Of a stretch of DNA of 64,000 nt, positions 47,301 to 58,789 are shown piece after piece. The translations under genes were made by a program, and so were the position numbers. Below the pieces are notes generated by a model. That model ran no database searches and had not been told where the DNA came from. It saw only the letters and a list, made by a program, of their open reading frames with translations. Source of the DNA: Cladorhizidae sp. MBARI D1340-BT2 (taxonomy: Eukaryota; Porifera; Demospongiae; Poecilosclerida; Cladorhizidae); the NCBI GenBank assembly GCA_028752905.1, contig JAQNBH010000006.1, forward strand, positions 25,533,811-25,597,810. The letters are read 5' to 3'. Position 1 is the first letter of the stretch, and every line of letters starts with the position of its first letter.

Positions 47301-49235
47301 TTTGTTGCAGACTGGACAATTGTATTGATATCATAAGTTGTGAGGAGTACATATCTACATAAGTACACAAACATCATACATAGAAATTATAACTACAAGC
47401 AGCACATTCAAGGTATATGCATCCTTTAGCTGAAGGCTTACAACAAAAACCATGTTTATATTTTTATTGTATAAGCATTTGGAAAATAATATACCGTATT
47501 GCTACAATGTGCAATTTAGAGATTTTGAACTCCATAAATGTATAATGCTCTCTTAGTTTTGCGTTTTATAATAAGTACCACTAATTATAACAAGATCGGT
47601 TGGCACTTTTCTGCACACTATCCTGACCATCCAGTACCCTCTGCACATTTTCGTTTGCTCTCCTGATACTTCTCTGATCGATTCCTGCGTCTTCACTAGT
47701 AGGCAGGGATCGTTTGAAGCACATTATAATGGTCACACTGTAGTCAGCTTCTTTCTCTCTAGTAAACCGTCTGACTTTTGGGTGCAATATGCACGCGGAA
47801 TGTTTTGTGCGATAAAAAATATTGCGAGTATGTTTTACGAATAACAATGCACTCGCAAAACTTAATCAAATTTTGTAGCAGTACGGTAGCAAAAACTACT
47901 ATTTTTTATGCCTTTTCATAATTTTATATGTGTGTTTGTGTGTGTGAGTGGTTGGGTGTTTCAGTGTGAGAAGATTCATTGGAGAGATTCTGGTGAGATT
48001 TTCTGGGATAATCACAGATTAGCATGAAATGTGATATTGGCATCTATTGGAAGGTGGTAGTAATAGTAGAAATCACTCTATTTATTAACAAACTGTCAAT
48101 CTTGAAAAATAATTATTAAATATTGGTAGCTTACTTGTTCCAGTCAGATTGAGCATCGTTTGTATACTTGGACAGTACCCTCTTAAGAGTTTCATTAGTC
48201 CGCTCATCTTGGCCATTACTCTGAGGGTGAAATGCTGAACATACCATCTTTTTCACTCCAAAAGCAGTCAAGACAACATCATTGATCTGAGTTATCAAAT
48301 AAGTTCACACAAACAGAACATTACTCTACATGAATATTTATCAAAAGGAAGCAGGAGGAAATTTCCAGATAATCAAGACTGAAGTCGCTAATAAAGTTAT
48401 CTTAAATTGTGTTAAGTCTGCTTTGTACTGAATAGTCTAACTTTGCTCTTGTAAACAAATCCAACACATTTTCCTTGATTAATTTTCACTTCTCAGACCA
48501 CATACATGTCATTTCATGAACACAGATGGCAACAGTTTTAAGTTAGTTACCTGGTTTATAAATTCACGCCCCTGAATCATTATAATTTTTTAGGGAGTAC
48601 CATAACTGTAGATGAGCTCGAGTAGAATGCTTGCAACATCACCAGCTGACTTGGACTGGATTGGCCGAGCAAATACCCACTTGGTAAAGAGATCTGTAAC
48701 AGTGCAGACATATATATGGCCTTTGTCTGTGGCCGCAAATAGACCAATGAGGTCTATAACCGAAAATCTCCCATCTGTAAGTATTTGCTACATGATTATA
48801 AGCAAATCAGATGTGCCTGTAATTACCTGATTTTATGCATTTTAATTATTATATAGTGCATAAGATTTGGATTGGTAAAGGATCATCTAACCTGTTTATG
48901 AAAATTAACAAACCAAAAAAATTCAATTTAATCTGTGTATATATGTAGCGTCTAAATTCCCCTATGCACTAACTTGTCCAATATCAGACATATTCATGCA
49001 GCCTAAAAGTTTAGGCTTCTCTTGCCTGCATTTTAAAATGCGTTAGCACTCTCATGTAGGTTTGGCAGGTCAGAGATCATTCAGCAACAAACTAAAACTC
49101 ACCATATACTCGATCTCTATCCCTATACAGACCTTAAAAGAAGTATGTCACAGAAATCCTTCCAACAATATAGCACACAGAAGCGCAGTTCTCCAAACTA
49201 AAAAAAAGGTTGGAAAAATGATGCGTAAAATCATC

Positions 49236-49240
49236 ATCAG

Positions 49241-49316
<76 letters not shown>
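49236..49316. repeat. (ATC)n microsatellite, about 27 units
   Basis: Nearly perfect CAT/ATC repeat inside an intron of the second Ginger-like element. The plus-strand ORF rich in Ile is a by-product. Confidence 0.97.
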
Positions 49317-49849
49317 TTATTGGCTGCATAGATTTCATTTATTTTTATACCATTTTGTAGAGCGCTATCTGGGAAGGTGCCTTTTGATATCGCTTTAGAG
49401 AGCTACCCCCAAAAAAGGTTTTTGCATATATAGTTCGTCTAAGATGCCATCTTTGAACGGCGTGCGCAACCCAAATTGCTCGATCCTTTACCAAATCACT
49501 GTGATAGATGCAGTGGATTGAGGGTATGACTTTTGCAGTGAAGAATCAAAGAAGGATTGCTGAATGTAGTTACTGATGGGGGAAGAATTTTAGGATTGTT
49601 CCTTATGGCATTCCAAACCACTGGACCAATCTGTACCAAACTTGTCATGCATGCATACCAACTTGACCTGGGGTATAACCTGGGCTAGGTCTGACCAGGA
49701 CACTCCTCTTCATGTGGACATTGCAGGCATATATAGCATCAAAACAGTATTCCAATTCACGAAAGCTTTAAAATATAGTGGGAACAAGTAATATGTAAAA
49801 AATTTTTTACTAAATAAAACGACATATAGGGTTGGCTTTGATATTGTGC

Positions 49850-50200
49850 TGTCATAACATTCACTCCATTACTGCCTCCACACTACCATAAGGGACCTCA
49901 TAAACTTCAGAAATAATATATTCTTGGATAACAATCCCTACATTACTGCCTCCAGAAGGGACAGCAAAATTGTGATAAATAACTGATGCTATATAGCAGC
50001 ACATTTTCTTGCAAATCTAAGCTATAAATCTTCTCATACCTCATGTTAGAGTAATCTGGATTTTATCATATTTGTGACGTCCCTTGTGGTTTGGAGGCAG
50101 TAATATAGTCCAAGAATATATTATTATTGCTGAAGTTTATAATTATTTGTGAGGTCACATGTGGTTGTGTGGAGGCAGTAATGGAGTGGTTGTTATGACA
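49850..50200. repeat. Inverted repeat, arms of about 110 bp
   Basis: The left arm (49850-49965: 'cattcactccattactgcct', then 'aatatattcttgg') is matched in reverse complement by the right arm (50083-50200: 'ccaagaatatatt', then 'ggaggcagtaatggagtg'). The spacer is about 120 bp. Probably a small non-autonomous element in the intron of the Ginger-like element. Confidence 0.75.
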
Positions 50201-50939
50201 GTCTAGCTATCATATATTTCCCCAGTTGGGCCTAACGTATTTCCAATGGGCATCTTTTCTATCATTTGCACATTGTTGCTCAGTACACTTGGTCACAGTA
50301 ACTTAGTTACCTGCTCAAAACTTTAATGGATTGTAACTAAGGTGCAATCATCTTGATCATCTGCATCTTCTGGCACTTGTGACAAGTACTTAGCTAAAGG
50401 TATAAAAAGTAACATATTATTAGCTATAATATGGTTACAACACTATTCAGTGTCAATGTGATATAATAAATTTCAACTTCAATTAACAAATAAGTAGAAT
50501 CAATACGTAATGTTAATTTTGTTACACGATTTACGAGTTTCTTACTTAAGCTTTAAAGTTGCGAACAAGATATAATGCTCACTGCTCATAATATGGTATG
50601 AGTATAAAAAAATCCATTATTTATCTTATTTCTTACAACCAGTGACATTGATGTGTATTTAAAGCCTCATCATCACTTGCACATCCATGTTGACATTTTA
50701 ATTATAGATGCTGTGCACTAAACTATTCTTACCCAACTAATAACCACAGTAGTCCAGTATTAATCCTGTGGTCAGTCGTACTAAGGTACGCTTTTGCCCT
50801 TGGTGAGCACCATTGATGTCGTGGGCCTCACATAGTAGCATCTGATGTTCATCACTAGAGAAAAGGACCAGCCGCTTAACTGTCTCATTTGGATGGTTCA
50901 TTGTGGGTTGGGTATAAGACATTCTTTCACCTACAATAT

Positions 50940-53780
50940 ATTAATATTTTTACAAATGAAGTTTTTAAATATTTAAATACAGAATAAATACATCTTGGAA
51001 TTTCCCATAAAACCTCTCCAGGTAGATGATATCAGTGTCCCAATGACACTGTGGTCAGAGGGTCAGAGGTACAAAATACAGGTTAGGACTGAATTTCAGC
51101 CAGATCGGATTGTTACTACTACTACTACTACTCTACTACTACTACTAATACTTAAAAAATCTTTATTAATGCAAATGTCTGGGAGATAAGTTGTTCTAGT
51201 TTTTCTTCACAAGTTGTTAGCACTGCTATGTCTCAGAGGAGTGATATCTCAGCCATGAGAAGGAAATTATCAAACGCTTGGGACCATGTCAGCAAATGTT
51301 CGACTAGTATGTAGCATACAATACTTTCCTCCTCTTAGGTGGGGGAGATATATAGATATATAGTAAGGGATTTTAACTTCCATCCAACTAACAAGTTCTA
51401 TTAAACGGGAGGACAAGACCGCTTTATTTTACCTACAATTTATTTTAATTTTTTTTACTGTTTCACTGATATACTAACTGGTTCAAGTGTCAGCTGAATA
51501 TGAACCTCTTGAGTTATGATAGATTTAATGCTGACAGTTCATTATATACCAGTTGAAAATGGACGAGAAGAAGGGTAAATAACATTGTTTCTCACAGAAG
51601 TGAATAATTGTTTCTAAGTAAAAAAAATTACATTGGTAAATATTTTTATATTTTCTGGAAGATCTTTATTTTCTCTCTCTCATGATAATTCATCCCTTTT
51701 CTTACGAAATAAGAGTCCAGTCTTGTGGGCTCATTTCACATGCTAGTATTCAAATTGGACTAGTAGGAGAAATATATATAGAAACATTACAGTATCTGTG
51801 ATTGCTGTTAACTTGGTGGTTAGCCATTAGGGTATGAACTAATTTTTATATTATTATTATTGTATTTTTAATGGCCTCATTGCTATTGAAAGTAATTAGT
51901 TGATTGATACACAAAGCACACAGAAGAGGCTATCTTTTGTGACCTAAATGATTAAAAATCAATGAAGCATTAAAAAGTTCTGGTATTTTGTTTTTAGAGA
52001 GAAAAAACACAAAAATGGTCATAAGGAAAGAGGCATTACAACACTTGCGATGTCAGAGTGAGATGCATGCTTTCAAAAGTTTTCTTGAATAATTTTTTTA
52101 TTTTTCTCAATATCCCAATCTACCAATTTCATTTTTATGCTGTCAGACTTGACTATATCTCATCAGAAAACGACTGGTTTAGGGGTGGGACTATTCAAAA
52201 CACAAAGCTATGCAAGAGCTTAATTACAACCGACAAAAATTGAAATAGTTACACGGTTTTATGTAATGAGTCTCTTCTTCCGACGACAACCAGAATGCTG
52301 CAGTGATTAGAATTGCACTACAATCACACAGAGATGCCATCAAAGTTGAGAACTGGGGAACAACAACGTGGCATGCGCAGGAGCAGACTTTTATAGCCCC
52401 CTTCGCCAGATAGTGCATAAATTACGGAATAGCACTGAGTGATATTTTAGGCAAGTTTCAAGTCTTGGCCATATATGTTTATTGTATTAGGAATGATCCA
52501 ACTTACTGCATTATTCTGGTTTCTTCAAATTCAACGCGCAGAGGTGGGCGATGAAATGGATGGATACAAAGTATCATAACTCAAGAATGATAGACCAAAA
52601 AGGTATAAACTTGAAATGCAGTTAGTATAGTAGTGAAGGTATACAATAACAGGAAAAGAATAATTAAAAAAATGGTATACTCCCCCCTTAGAAGCAGTGA
52701 GAGAGATAAGGCAATTCTGTTTTCATTCATAGAATTGAGGGCAGTTCACAATAATTATGTCATGATATTTGCATTACTCTGGGTTACATTGAACTCTGAC
52801 ACTGAAGTTTCACCCACAGCTTGAAATTCAAATTTCACCTAAATTATAAAACTCTACCCATTAATTAATGAACCAATGAAGTTAGATACAGACATATACA
52901 AAGAAAGTTCATCACTGCCTCCACCAAACTTTCCACATTCAATTCTTCCTTGGAGATACTTTTAGCGGAAAGCACACCACCATGTGTTAATTGAACAACT
53001 GGAACTGAATGGAACTTGAATCCATTCAAGCAATTTCATGTTCAAACTACCACAAAATTGATGCAAGCATCGCTAGTGTGAGCAGCATATAGCGCACCAG
53101 CATTTACCATGACAACTACAATTTTCAGGTGTCCACCCTAGCAATCACTAAATGAGGCAAGGCATAGATATGCATACCAGTGTTCAGCAGATACAAATTT
53201 ACTGTTAGCATCAAAGAGTTTGAAAAGCTCTTAAAAAATGATCAGGCAACACAGCAAAGCAATCACGAGTATAACATATAACATACACTTAACAGCTACC
53301 CCCACTACTAGCAGCCCAGATATCAGCAACTGTAAGATGGGTGTGGCTGGCTATATGTTCACACATATAGCATTCTAATCAGACCAGCCAAAATTATAGT
53401 CTAGCAGGTGTTTTTTTGAATTCCACCTCTGAAATTTCTTGCTACACAGTATAACTTCATTCTGACAAGACAAACAATCTTCCTTTACGTCTAACTAAAG
53501 CTAATTCACCAGTTGTCAGAGCTTCTATACCCTTACGCAGAGAGCACCACCCCTAGCAATCATTTGCATGTGGGTAAGTTTATGCCAGAATGAGCAATAG
53601 TGGTAAGGCAGCAAGGGTAGCAAACAACTGCTAGTTTGGTTAAGATAATAATCCTTGCACACAAATATATTTGCATGCATGGCCATAAAACCAACAAAAA
53701 CTGGATCAATCCTGTTTGACATCAACCTCAATACGAATTTTTGGTTTTTTCCCCACAAGCTAGATCACTACTAAGCAGGG
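50940..53780. other. No gene recognised
   Basis: Apart from a (TAC)n run at 51113-51146, I see only short ORFs without domains. The N-terminal exon of the Ginger-like element should lie just above 50931 but was not found. Confidence 0.4.
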
Positions 53781-53845
53781 TTTTGCCAATCACCCTAAAT
53801 TGTTTTGGACATAATGGTGGGTCCAAAACAAATTAAGGTTGGATG
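53781..53845. repeat. Short hairpin-forming inverted repeat
   Basis: 'ccaatcaccctaaattgttt' on the left is mirrored by 'aaacaaattaaggttgg' on the right, with the loop around 53815-53820. No run of T follows, so it is not read as a terminator. Confidence 0.5.
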
Positions 53846-54281
53846 ATTCCTTTCTGATGCTCACCTGTTTGCATCTAGCTTTAGTCATATCCTCCTGTTT
53901 AGTTATGTTATTTGGGATCTACTTGATGGGCACCAGATCGACACCCAGAATAAGACAGGACATAGGCATAGTCTTGGCTGCCACTTGGACCCATCTCCCA
54001 GGAGCTGCACATAAGTCAATCAGAACACGAGAAGATTGAAGAAAGTGATACTTTCTGTTCAGTTCACCAGTTTAAAGGCAGATATTGCTCTGTAGCCTTG
54101 TCACTTTGGTCGAGTGATAAAACCTCTTCATTTCTTCCTTAGTTTTGTCTTCTTTCCCATTCTAGGTTGACATGTGGGGAATCGCGCAATGTTTAAAAGA
54201 ACTGCAATATTCATCTCTGCCTTCAATCCTGTACCAGAAACTTGCACCGTACACCGAATACCAATTCATCCAGAACATTAT

Positions 54282-54330
54282 ATGAGTTTGGGTTAGATGC
54301 TCTAGCCTTCATCAGGATGCTAAGACTCAT
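54282..54330 (-). ncRNA. Possible degenerate type III hammerhead ribozyme
   Basis: Read on the minus strand: ATGAGTC, 8 nt, CTGATGA, a stem-loop GGCTAG..CTAACC (one mismatch), then CAAACTCAT. ATGAG pairs fully with CTCAT to give the outer stem, GTC sits where the cleavage triplet belongs and CTGATGA is the exact core. The final core box is CAAA instead of GAAA, and the 8-nt stem I cannot fold well. So the arrangement fits a hammerhead, but an inactive one. The related site at 24211-24272 shares most of these blocks. Confidence 0.3.
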
Positions 54331-54959
54331 GTGGGGTTGTTATTTGGGTTAGCTGGCTAGTTGTCCACCACGTGAGTTTCCTGATCGGATGTGGCAGCAA
54401 TGTAGGAGGGAGTGGTTTTAGCGGGTACAAAGTCTTGCGAATTTAGCGAGTTTTTTTTGCTAAATTAACAACCTGCTAAGAAATTTTTGTACCAAATCTG
54501 TCCTCTCTCTCATGACTGGAGCGATGTTTGCAGTAACATAGAGGAACTTCCCCTCTACTGGTTCATTGTATTAATTCTTAGTAAAAACTTTGACCTCTGC
54601 ACCGCCAGTGACTTTGGCAGGAATTTTCAGATCTCTTTTAACAACTTGTATTCAGTAATTCTGTATGGCACCCTTGTACCATGAAATAGGTGTACCTCGA
54701 GATTTCTCTCGGAAAATGTCCAACTACCAGATTCCACTACTGATCCTAGGCCATGACACTTTATGAGCAGCTATTATTAGGATTGTGAAGTTGCCTAGCA
54801 GACAATATTTCATTAAGTACTGGGCTTCAGGTAGCCACTAACTACAAAGAAGAAATTAAACTTTTGTTTATCATAGAATCCAAAGCACTGGTTCAATGAG
54901 CAATAAACTTTGAAGTTGATTGAGGAAGGCATTGCTCAATATGTTGTGAAAAAACGAGC

Positions 54960-55390
54960 AGAACTGCAAGTAGCTGCTACACACAAGGCCCTGGTGTTTT
55001 AAGAGGGCAAGTGACACAGAAGGTCAAACACGAGTTATCGTCATTAAATTGCAAGTTTGTTCTAGTTCCTGCTAACATGACATTGTATTCAGCCACTTCA
55101 TCTAACGGTCAATAGGTCAGCCAAAAAAATCAGATACTACAATGATGCAACAACTTGAGAGTGGGAAGCAGCTTGGAGATGTTGATGCTGTGAAGAAACA
55201 ACTTGAGAGTGGTAAGCAACTTGAAGATGTTGAAGTTGATTTTCGCTCAACCACGTGGCTAGTGAAGATGTCTAACTTCTTCACCACCTGTGTTAAAGGA
55301 TGGAAGAAGGCAGGTGTACTTGGACTATTGGATGGCAGCACAGAAATTCCAACTGAAGACCCTTTTCAGACATTCAAATTATCTCAATGA
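54960..55390 (+). pseudogene. pogo/Tigger-type (DDE_1) transposase C-terminal part
   Basis: The start reads A-T-H-K-A-L-V-F (about 54985), then V-L-V-P-A-N-M-T (55057). In a shifted frame P-L-H-L-T-V-N-R-S-A-K-K follows, matching the N-x-T...Q-P-L-D-x-x-V-N-K-x-x-K signature after the third catalytic residue. The longest frame (55142-55390) ends with W-L-V-K-M-S-N-F-F-T-T-C and K-G-W-K-K-A-G-V and stops at TGA. Upstream catalytic parts were not found. An internal repeat (Q-L-E-S-G-K-Q-L twice) comes from a local 57-bp duplication. Confidence 0.55.
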
Positions 55391-55812
55391 ACTCTATCTT
55401 GACATAATAACATTAAAGTCACCTGAATAATCAACTTCAAATTGTATTCCCTAGAAGTTTCGACTACATACTCTAGCCTACAGCAGGAATAATTATTGGT
55501 ATTATAATAACAACAACATACAATTCGTCAATGTTGGCATCCATGTTGGTAAAAATAAAATAATAGAGCCCCACCCTCCTTTCACATGTACTGTAGGAGT
55601 GACTTCATCTCCGGTTATATATATGCTCATGAAATCCCATATCTATGCCGGTCTTCCTAAAATAGCACCTGACAATAATACTAGCACCGAGGGCTTCCTC
55701 GAGCCACTGCTGTCTAGCACTTACTAGAACTGCAGAAAATTGGGGCCTGCAGGAATTGAGGTCCACAACTTTGACTGCCTGTAACTGAAGTATTTATATT
55801 TGTGCATCAGTT

Positions 55813-55915
55813 TTGGTATTACAAGAGAGCACACAGAGAGAGCTATCGTTTGAGCTATATATAAACTTCATAGAATGAGGTATGCAGAATTTATGGAGCT
55901 CCAAAATCATAACAA
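55813..55915. mobile_element. Fragment of the foldback MITE family (outer part of one arm)
   Basis: Shares 'agagagcacacagagagagc', 'gagctatatat' and 'agaatttatggagct' with the right arms at 6900-7015 and 39420-39510. Confidence 0.7.
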
Positions 55916-56055
55916 CAGGTTGTTGTTTTTACTTTTTAACTCAACACAGGTGACAGACAATTGCCTCTGACACATGTGAGATCTTTACCTTTGTGATGAA
56001 ATATAACTGCCTAACAATTACATCATGAAATATAAATATTCTTTCAATCAGGTTT

Positions 56056-56283
56056 GTGTATTTAGTGCCAACATTTCAACTTAAATACTTCGGCCCTGAT
56101 GGAGACAAACGTATTTCACTAGAAACATTAGCACTAAAAACAAAACAGTTGATTGAAATAGAAATATTCATGTCACCTGATAATAATCATTTAGAAGATG
56201 TTCTTTCACTTGTTACTTCAATATCTAAGCAATACGTTGGACGAGAGGAAGGTAGCAGTAGAGGAGAGTACCAGGTAGGATAA
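56056..56283 (+). other. Possible exon, unknown product
   Basis: An open frame just after a good acceptor (TTTCAATCAG at 56042-56051). It reads F-Q-L-K-Y-F-G-P-D-G-D-K-R-I-S-L-E-T-L-A, then D-V-L-S-L-V-T-S-I-S-K-Q-Y-V-G. No family recognised and no matching neighbour exons. Confidence 0.2.
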
Positions 56284-57009
56284 GAACCTTTTGGAGATGG
56301 AGGAAAGTTAGTTGGGAATGTAGATCTTAAGTGTGCGGCAGAAAACTTGTTAAAGAGAGATACCATATTTTATTACCAGATAATTTAGCTAGCAATATAA
56401 TATACAAAATGATAAGAGCTACAGCTGGTATAATGTTCAAGTTATCAACTTTGTTATTATATAGAGTATATAGTTATTGCAATTCTTTCAATGTTTAGCT
56501 ATCAATATGTACTGACTTCATCTCACTCGCCTGGCAACTGATCTGAATCACTATCATCTACGGGTACACAGAATCATAATCTATGTATACCTGCTTCACA
56601 GCTATGTATATCTGCTTCACAGCATCATCTTCTATGTATACGTGCTTCACAGCATTATCTTCTTATATGTGCATCACTGTATTTTCTTTGTCACTGCTCT
56701 CGCCATAAAGAAGGTGATGTTGTGGTCAAGCAGCTCCAAAGTCCCTTCTCAGTCAAACCGCTAATGTCATTTGTGTTGTTCTGTTGAGCCTTGGAATAGG
56801 CCCTCACTAAGTATATGCAAGCAATAAATGACGAGGACAACTGGAAGGAGATGGAAAAACATGATAATTGAACTGTTACCTCACAAATGACCCTTTCCAT
56901 GAGGTAAATTTTCTTGCAAGTGAGGTTATGTATGGTGCATTTAGTCATCGGTAAAACTGTTAAAACAGATTTCAAGAATTTTTTTTTACAGATAAATGGA
57001 CAATAATTT

Positions 57010-58560
57010 AGTTCAGTTTCAGGGACATGACGATGACTTTTGTACTTTTTATAAGCACCTTGCATTTCTTTTCCAACTGTTATCTCTTCTCTGTATGCTC
57101 TGTGTACTCACGTATTTTTCTGTCTGCTGAATACTAACTGAATCCATTGCAGTATGTATAATTTCTCCAAACCATTAAACGAGTAATCACATGTATACTG
57201 TTTTGCTTGACCACACACATGTTCAATGGGATTTAGTTAGCAGTGGAATTTTGGCAGAAATATTGCTCTGTACTCCCTGCTTGTGAAAAGCTCTTCCACC
57301 TTCGATTTTTTGGTTTGAAAGTCATCCATTGTCTCAAGCTTCTTGATCATGTCTGCTTTCAACATGCCAGTAGTGTTAACATTGTTTTCTTGGAGCACTT
57401 TTAGCAGGCCGTTCTGTTTACCACTTCCAGTTACGGAAAATTCAACCTGCTCCATTATCATTGACCAAGTGCTCCGAACTTAAAAACAACTCTTGCTGCC
57501 ATAGGAATATCTGGGTGTGTTTCCTTAGCTTCATCATGTTCGTGTGGGGTTAGACGAAAAAGCCATTGTGTTCATCAATGAAGTTACTGATCATCAACCA
57601 CGAAGAGCACCTTTGGGATGAATAGCCAACTTTCCCTCCTCTCCCCATTACCATGACTGGCCTTCATTGGAATGAAAGCTTGATTCATCATGGTATAATA
57701 ACACCAAGCATCGCAGTGCATCTGGATTGCCAATTGTTTCCTCGGTCACTCCATCTACACATAAAGGAGGTGGCAAGTGAGTTAACTCCAAGATTTCAAT
57801 TTTCCGCAGATACATGCGACGATATTCTCTCCCATCATCATGCTCAAGACCGTCAAAGTATATGGCTTTCTTTAGAGATGTAGGTGAGAAATCAAGATCA
57901 TACAGCTAATTTCTGGCTGTTTGTGGAGTGATGGAACGAGAAAAACCAGGTGGTAAGTGAGAATTTGGTAACATCTCTGAATTTACCCAGGTTGCAAATT
58001 TTGCATCAGTCATAACTGGCTCACTTTTCCTTTACATAACCATGCCAATGCTTTCAATCTGCAGTGTTCATCATCCACAACATATGGCCGAATGTGCTTG
58101 CCTTGTACTGATCCAGTAAACTCTCCCTTGCACTGGTAGAAATCTTTCATCCAGCCTCTGATTGTCTTTTCATTGAAACCAACCACTAAACCAGCTTCAG
58201 TAGCTGTAGCAACATAAGTTAGGCCAAAACGCTTTCGAAATATATCCATTATGGTAATGGCAATCATTCTAACAGTGTCCTTTGGCTGGCAATGCATCCA
58301 CTCACTATATGCCTCTTGTGCATCTTCTGAGAAAGGAAATTCGTTCTCTGGCTCAAACTCATCTTCAGATGATGGCAGTATCCGAGGGAAAGCAAACAAT
58401 TCATCAAGCTCACCAAGACTGCTTGAATGTAAGTGAACCTCCTCCCTCTGCTGTTTAGCAGCTCTTGCTACAGCTGCTTTGTCAGCATGATGGTTCCTTG
58501 GACCATTGGGACTTTTTGGGGGTCCATTCTCACTCATAGTTACCCCCCAAAACTTGCTAT
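57010..58560 (-). pseudogene. DDE transposase (DDE_3/Tc1-like fold), decayed
   Basis: Starts M-S-E-N-G-P-P-K-S-P-N-G at about 58537, preceded by an open but unrelated stretch. A long N-terminal region follows (M-D-I-F-R-K-R-F-G-L-T-Y, then G-F-N-E-K-T-I-R-G-W). Next R-S-I-T-P-Q-T-A-R-N (about 57920), A-I-Y-F-D-G-L-E-H-D-D-G-R-E and Y-H-D-E-S-S-F-H-S-N-E-G with the first catalytic Asp (about 57690). The second Asp region is missing between about 57500 and 57460. The third motif F-L-P-K-F-H-C-stop-L-N-P-I-E (about 57240) has a TAA where a Glu codon is expected. The end reads Y-K-K-Y-K-S-H-R-H-V (about 57040). The family is inferred from the L-N-P-I-E motif and general recall of similar invertebrate genes. 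Confidence 0.6.
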
Positions 58561-58789
58561 ACTTCAGAGAAAGAAGCCCAACTGATTCAGTCGCAGGAGT
58601 TGTCATGGAAACATGCCACGCCCACTGTTGTATTGTACTAAAATCCCATAGAGTTTCTAAATGCACCAGGTGCAGCTAAAAGTGGTATCATGAGCTGAGC
58701 ATTATGGTGCTAGAAATTTTGGGCAAAAAGTAAGTGTTGGTAAGTTACAGTACAAGGTTCGCGTGGACATTAATGACTTCCTGCACTAT

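Larger units (their letters stand above)
44911..50931 (-). pseudogene. Second Ginger-like element: integrase, Ulp1 protease, PHD finger
   Basis: Exons in order: 50931-50737 (H2C2 finger start, L-C-E-A-H-D-I-N-G-A-H-Q-G); about 49045-48974 (C-R-Q-E-K-P-K); 48774-48551 (V-I-D-L-I-G, F-T-K-W-V-F-A-R-P); 48286-48135 (H-P-Q-S-N-G-Q-D-E-R-T-N); 47354-47141 (Y-D-I-N-T-I-V-Q-S-A-T-K). Then about 46620-45877 (P-Y-L-I-V-D-V-S-P-K-G linker, Ulp1 start W-L-E-D-T-H-I, G-S-H-W-V-C-V, V-Y-D-S-L-Y) and 45380-44911 (G-G-N-T-C-G-L-F-A-I-A and a PHD finger C-V-C-R-Q...C-S-K-C...W-F-H-Q-S-C...C-G-S-C). The joins checked keep phase, with GTAAGA/GTAACT-type donors. Damage: the second catalytic Asp is gone (I-M-I-Q-G-R-E-F), a TAA precedes it, TGA lies near 46560 and 45135, TAG near 50740, and a frameshift near 46010. 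The 1.7-kb intron at 49.05-50.74 kb holds other repeats. Confidence 0.8.

Noticed and set aside
49062..49331. Plus-strand ORF ending in poly-Ile
   Set aside because: Produced by the ATC microsatellite; not a membrane protein.
53839..54039. 66-codon plus ORF with a hydrophobic N-terminal half
   Set aside because: No domain, no splice context, and no related copy in the window.
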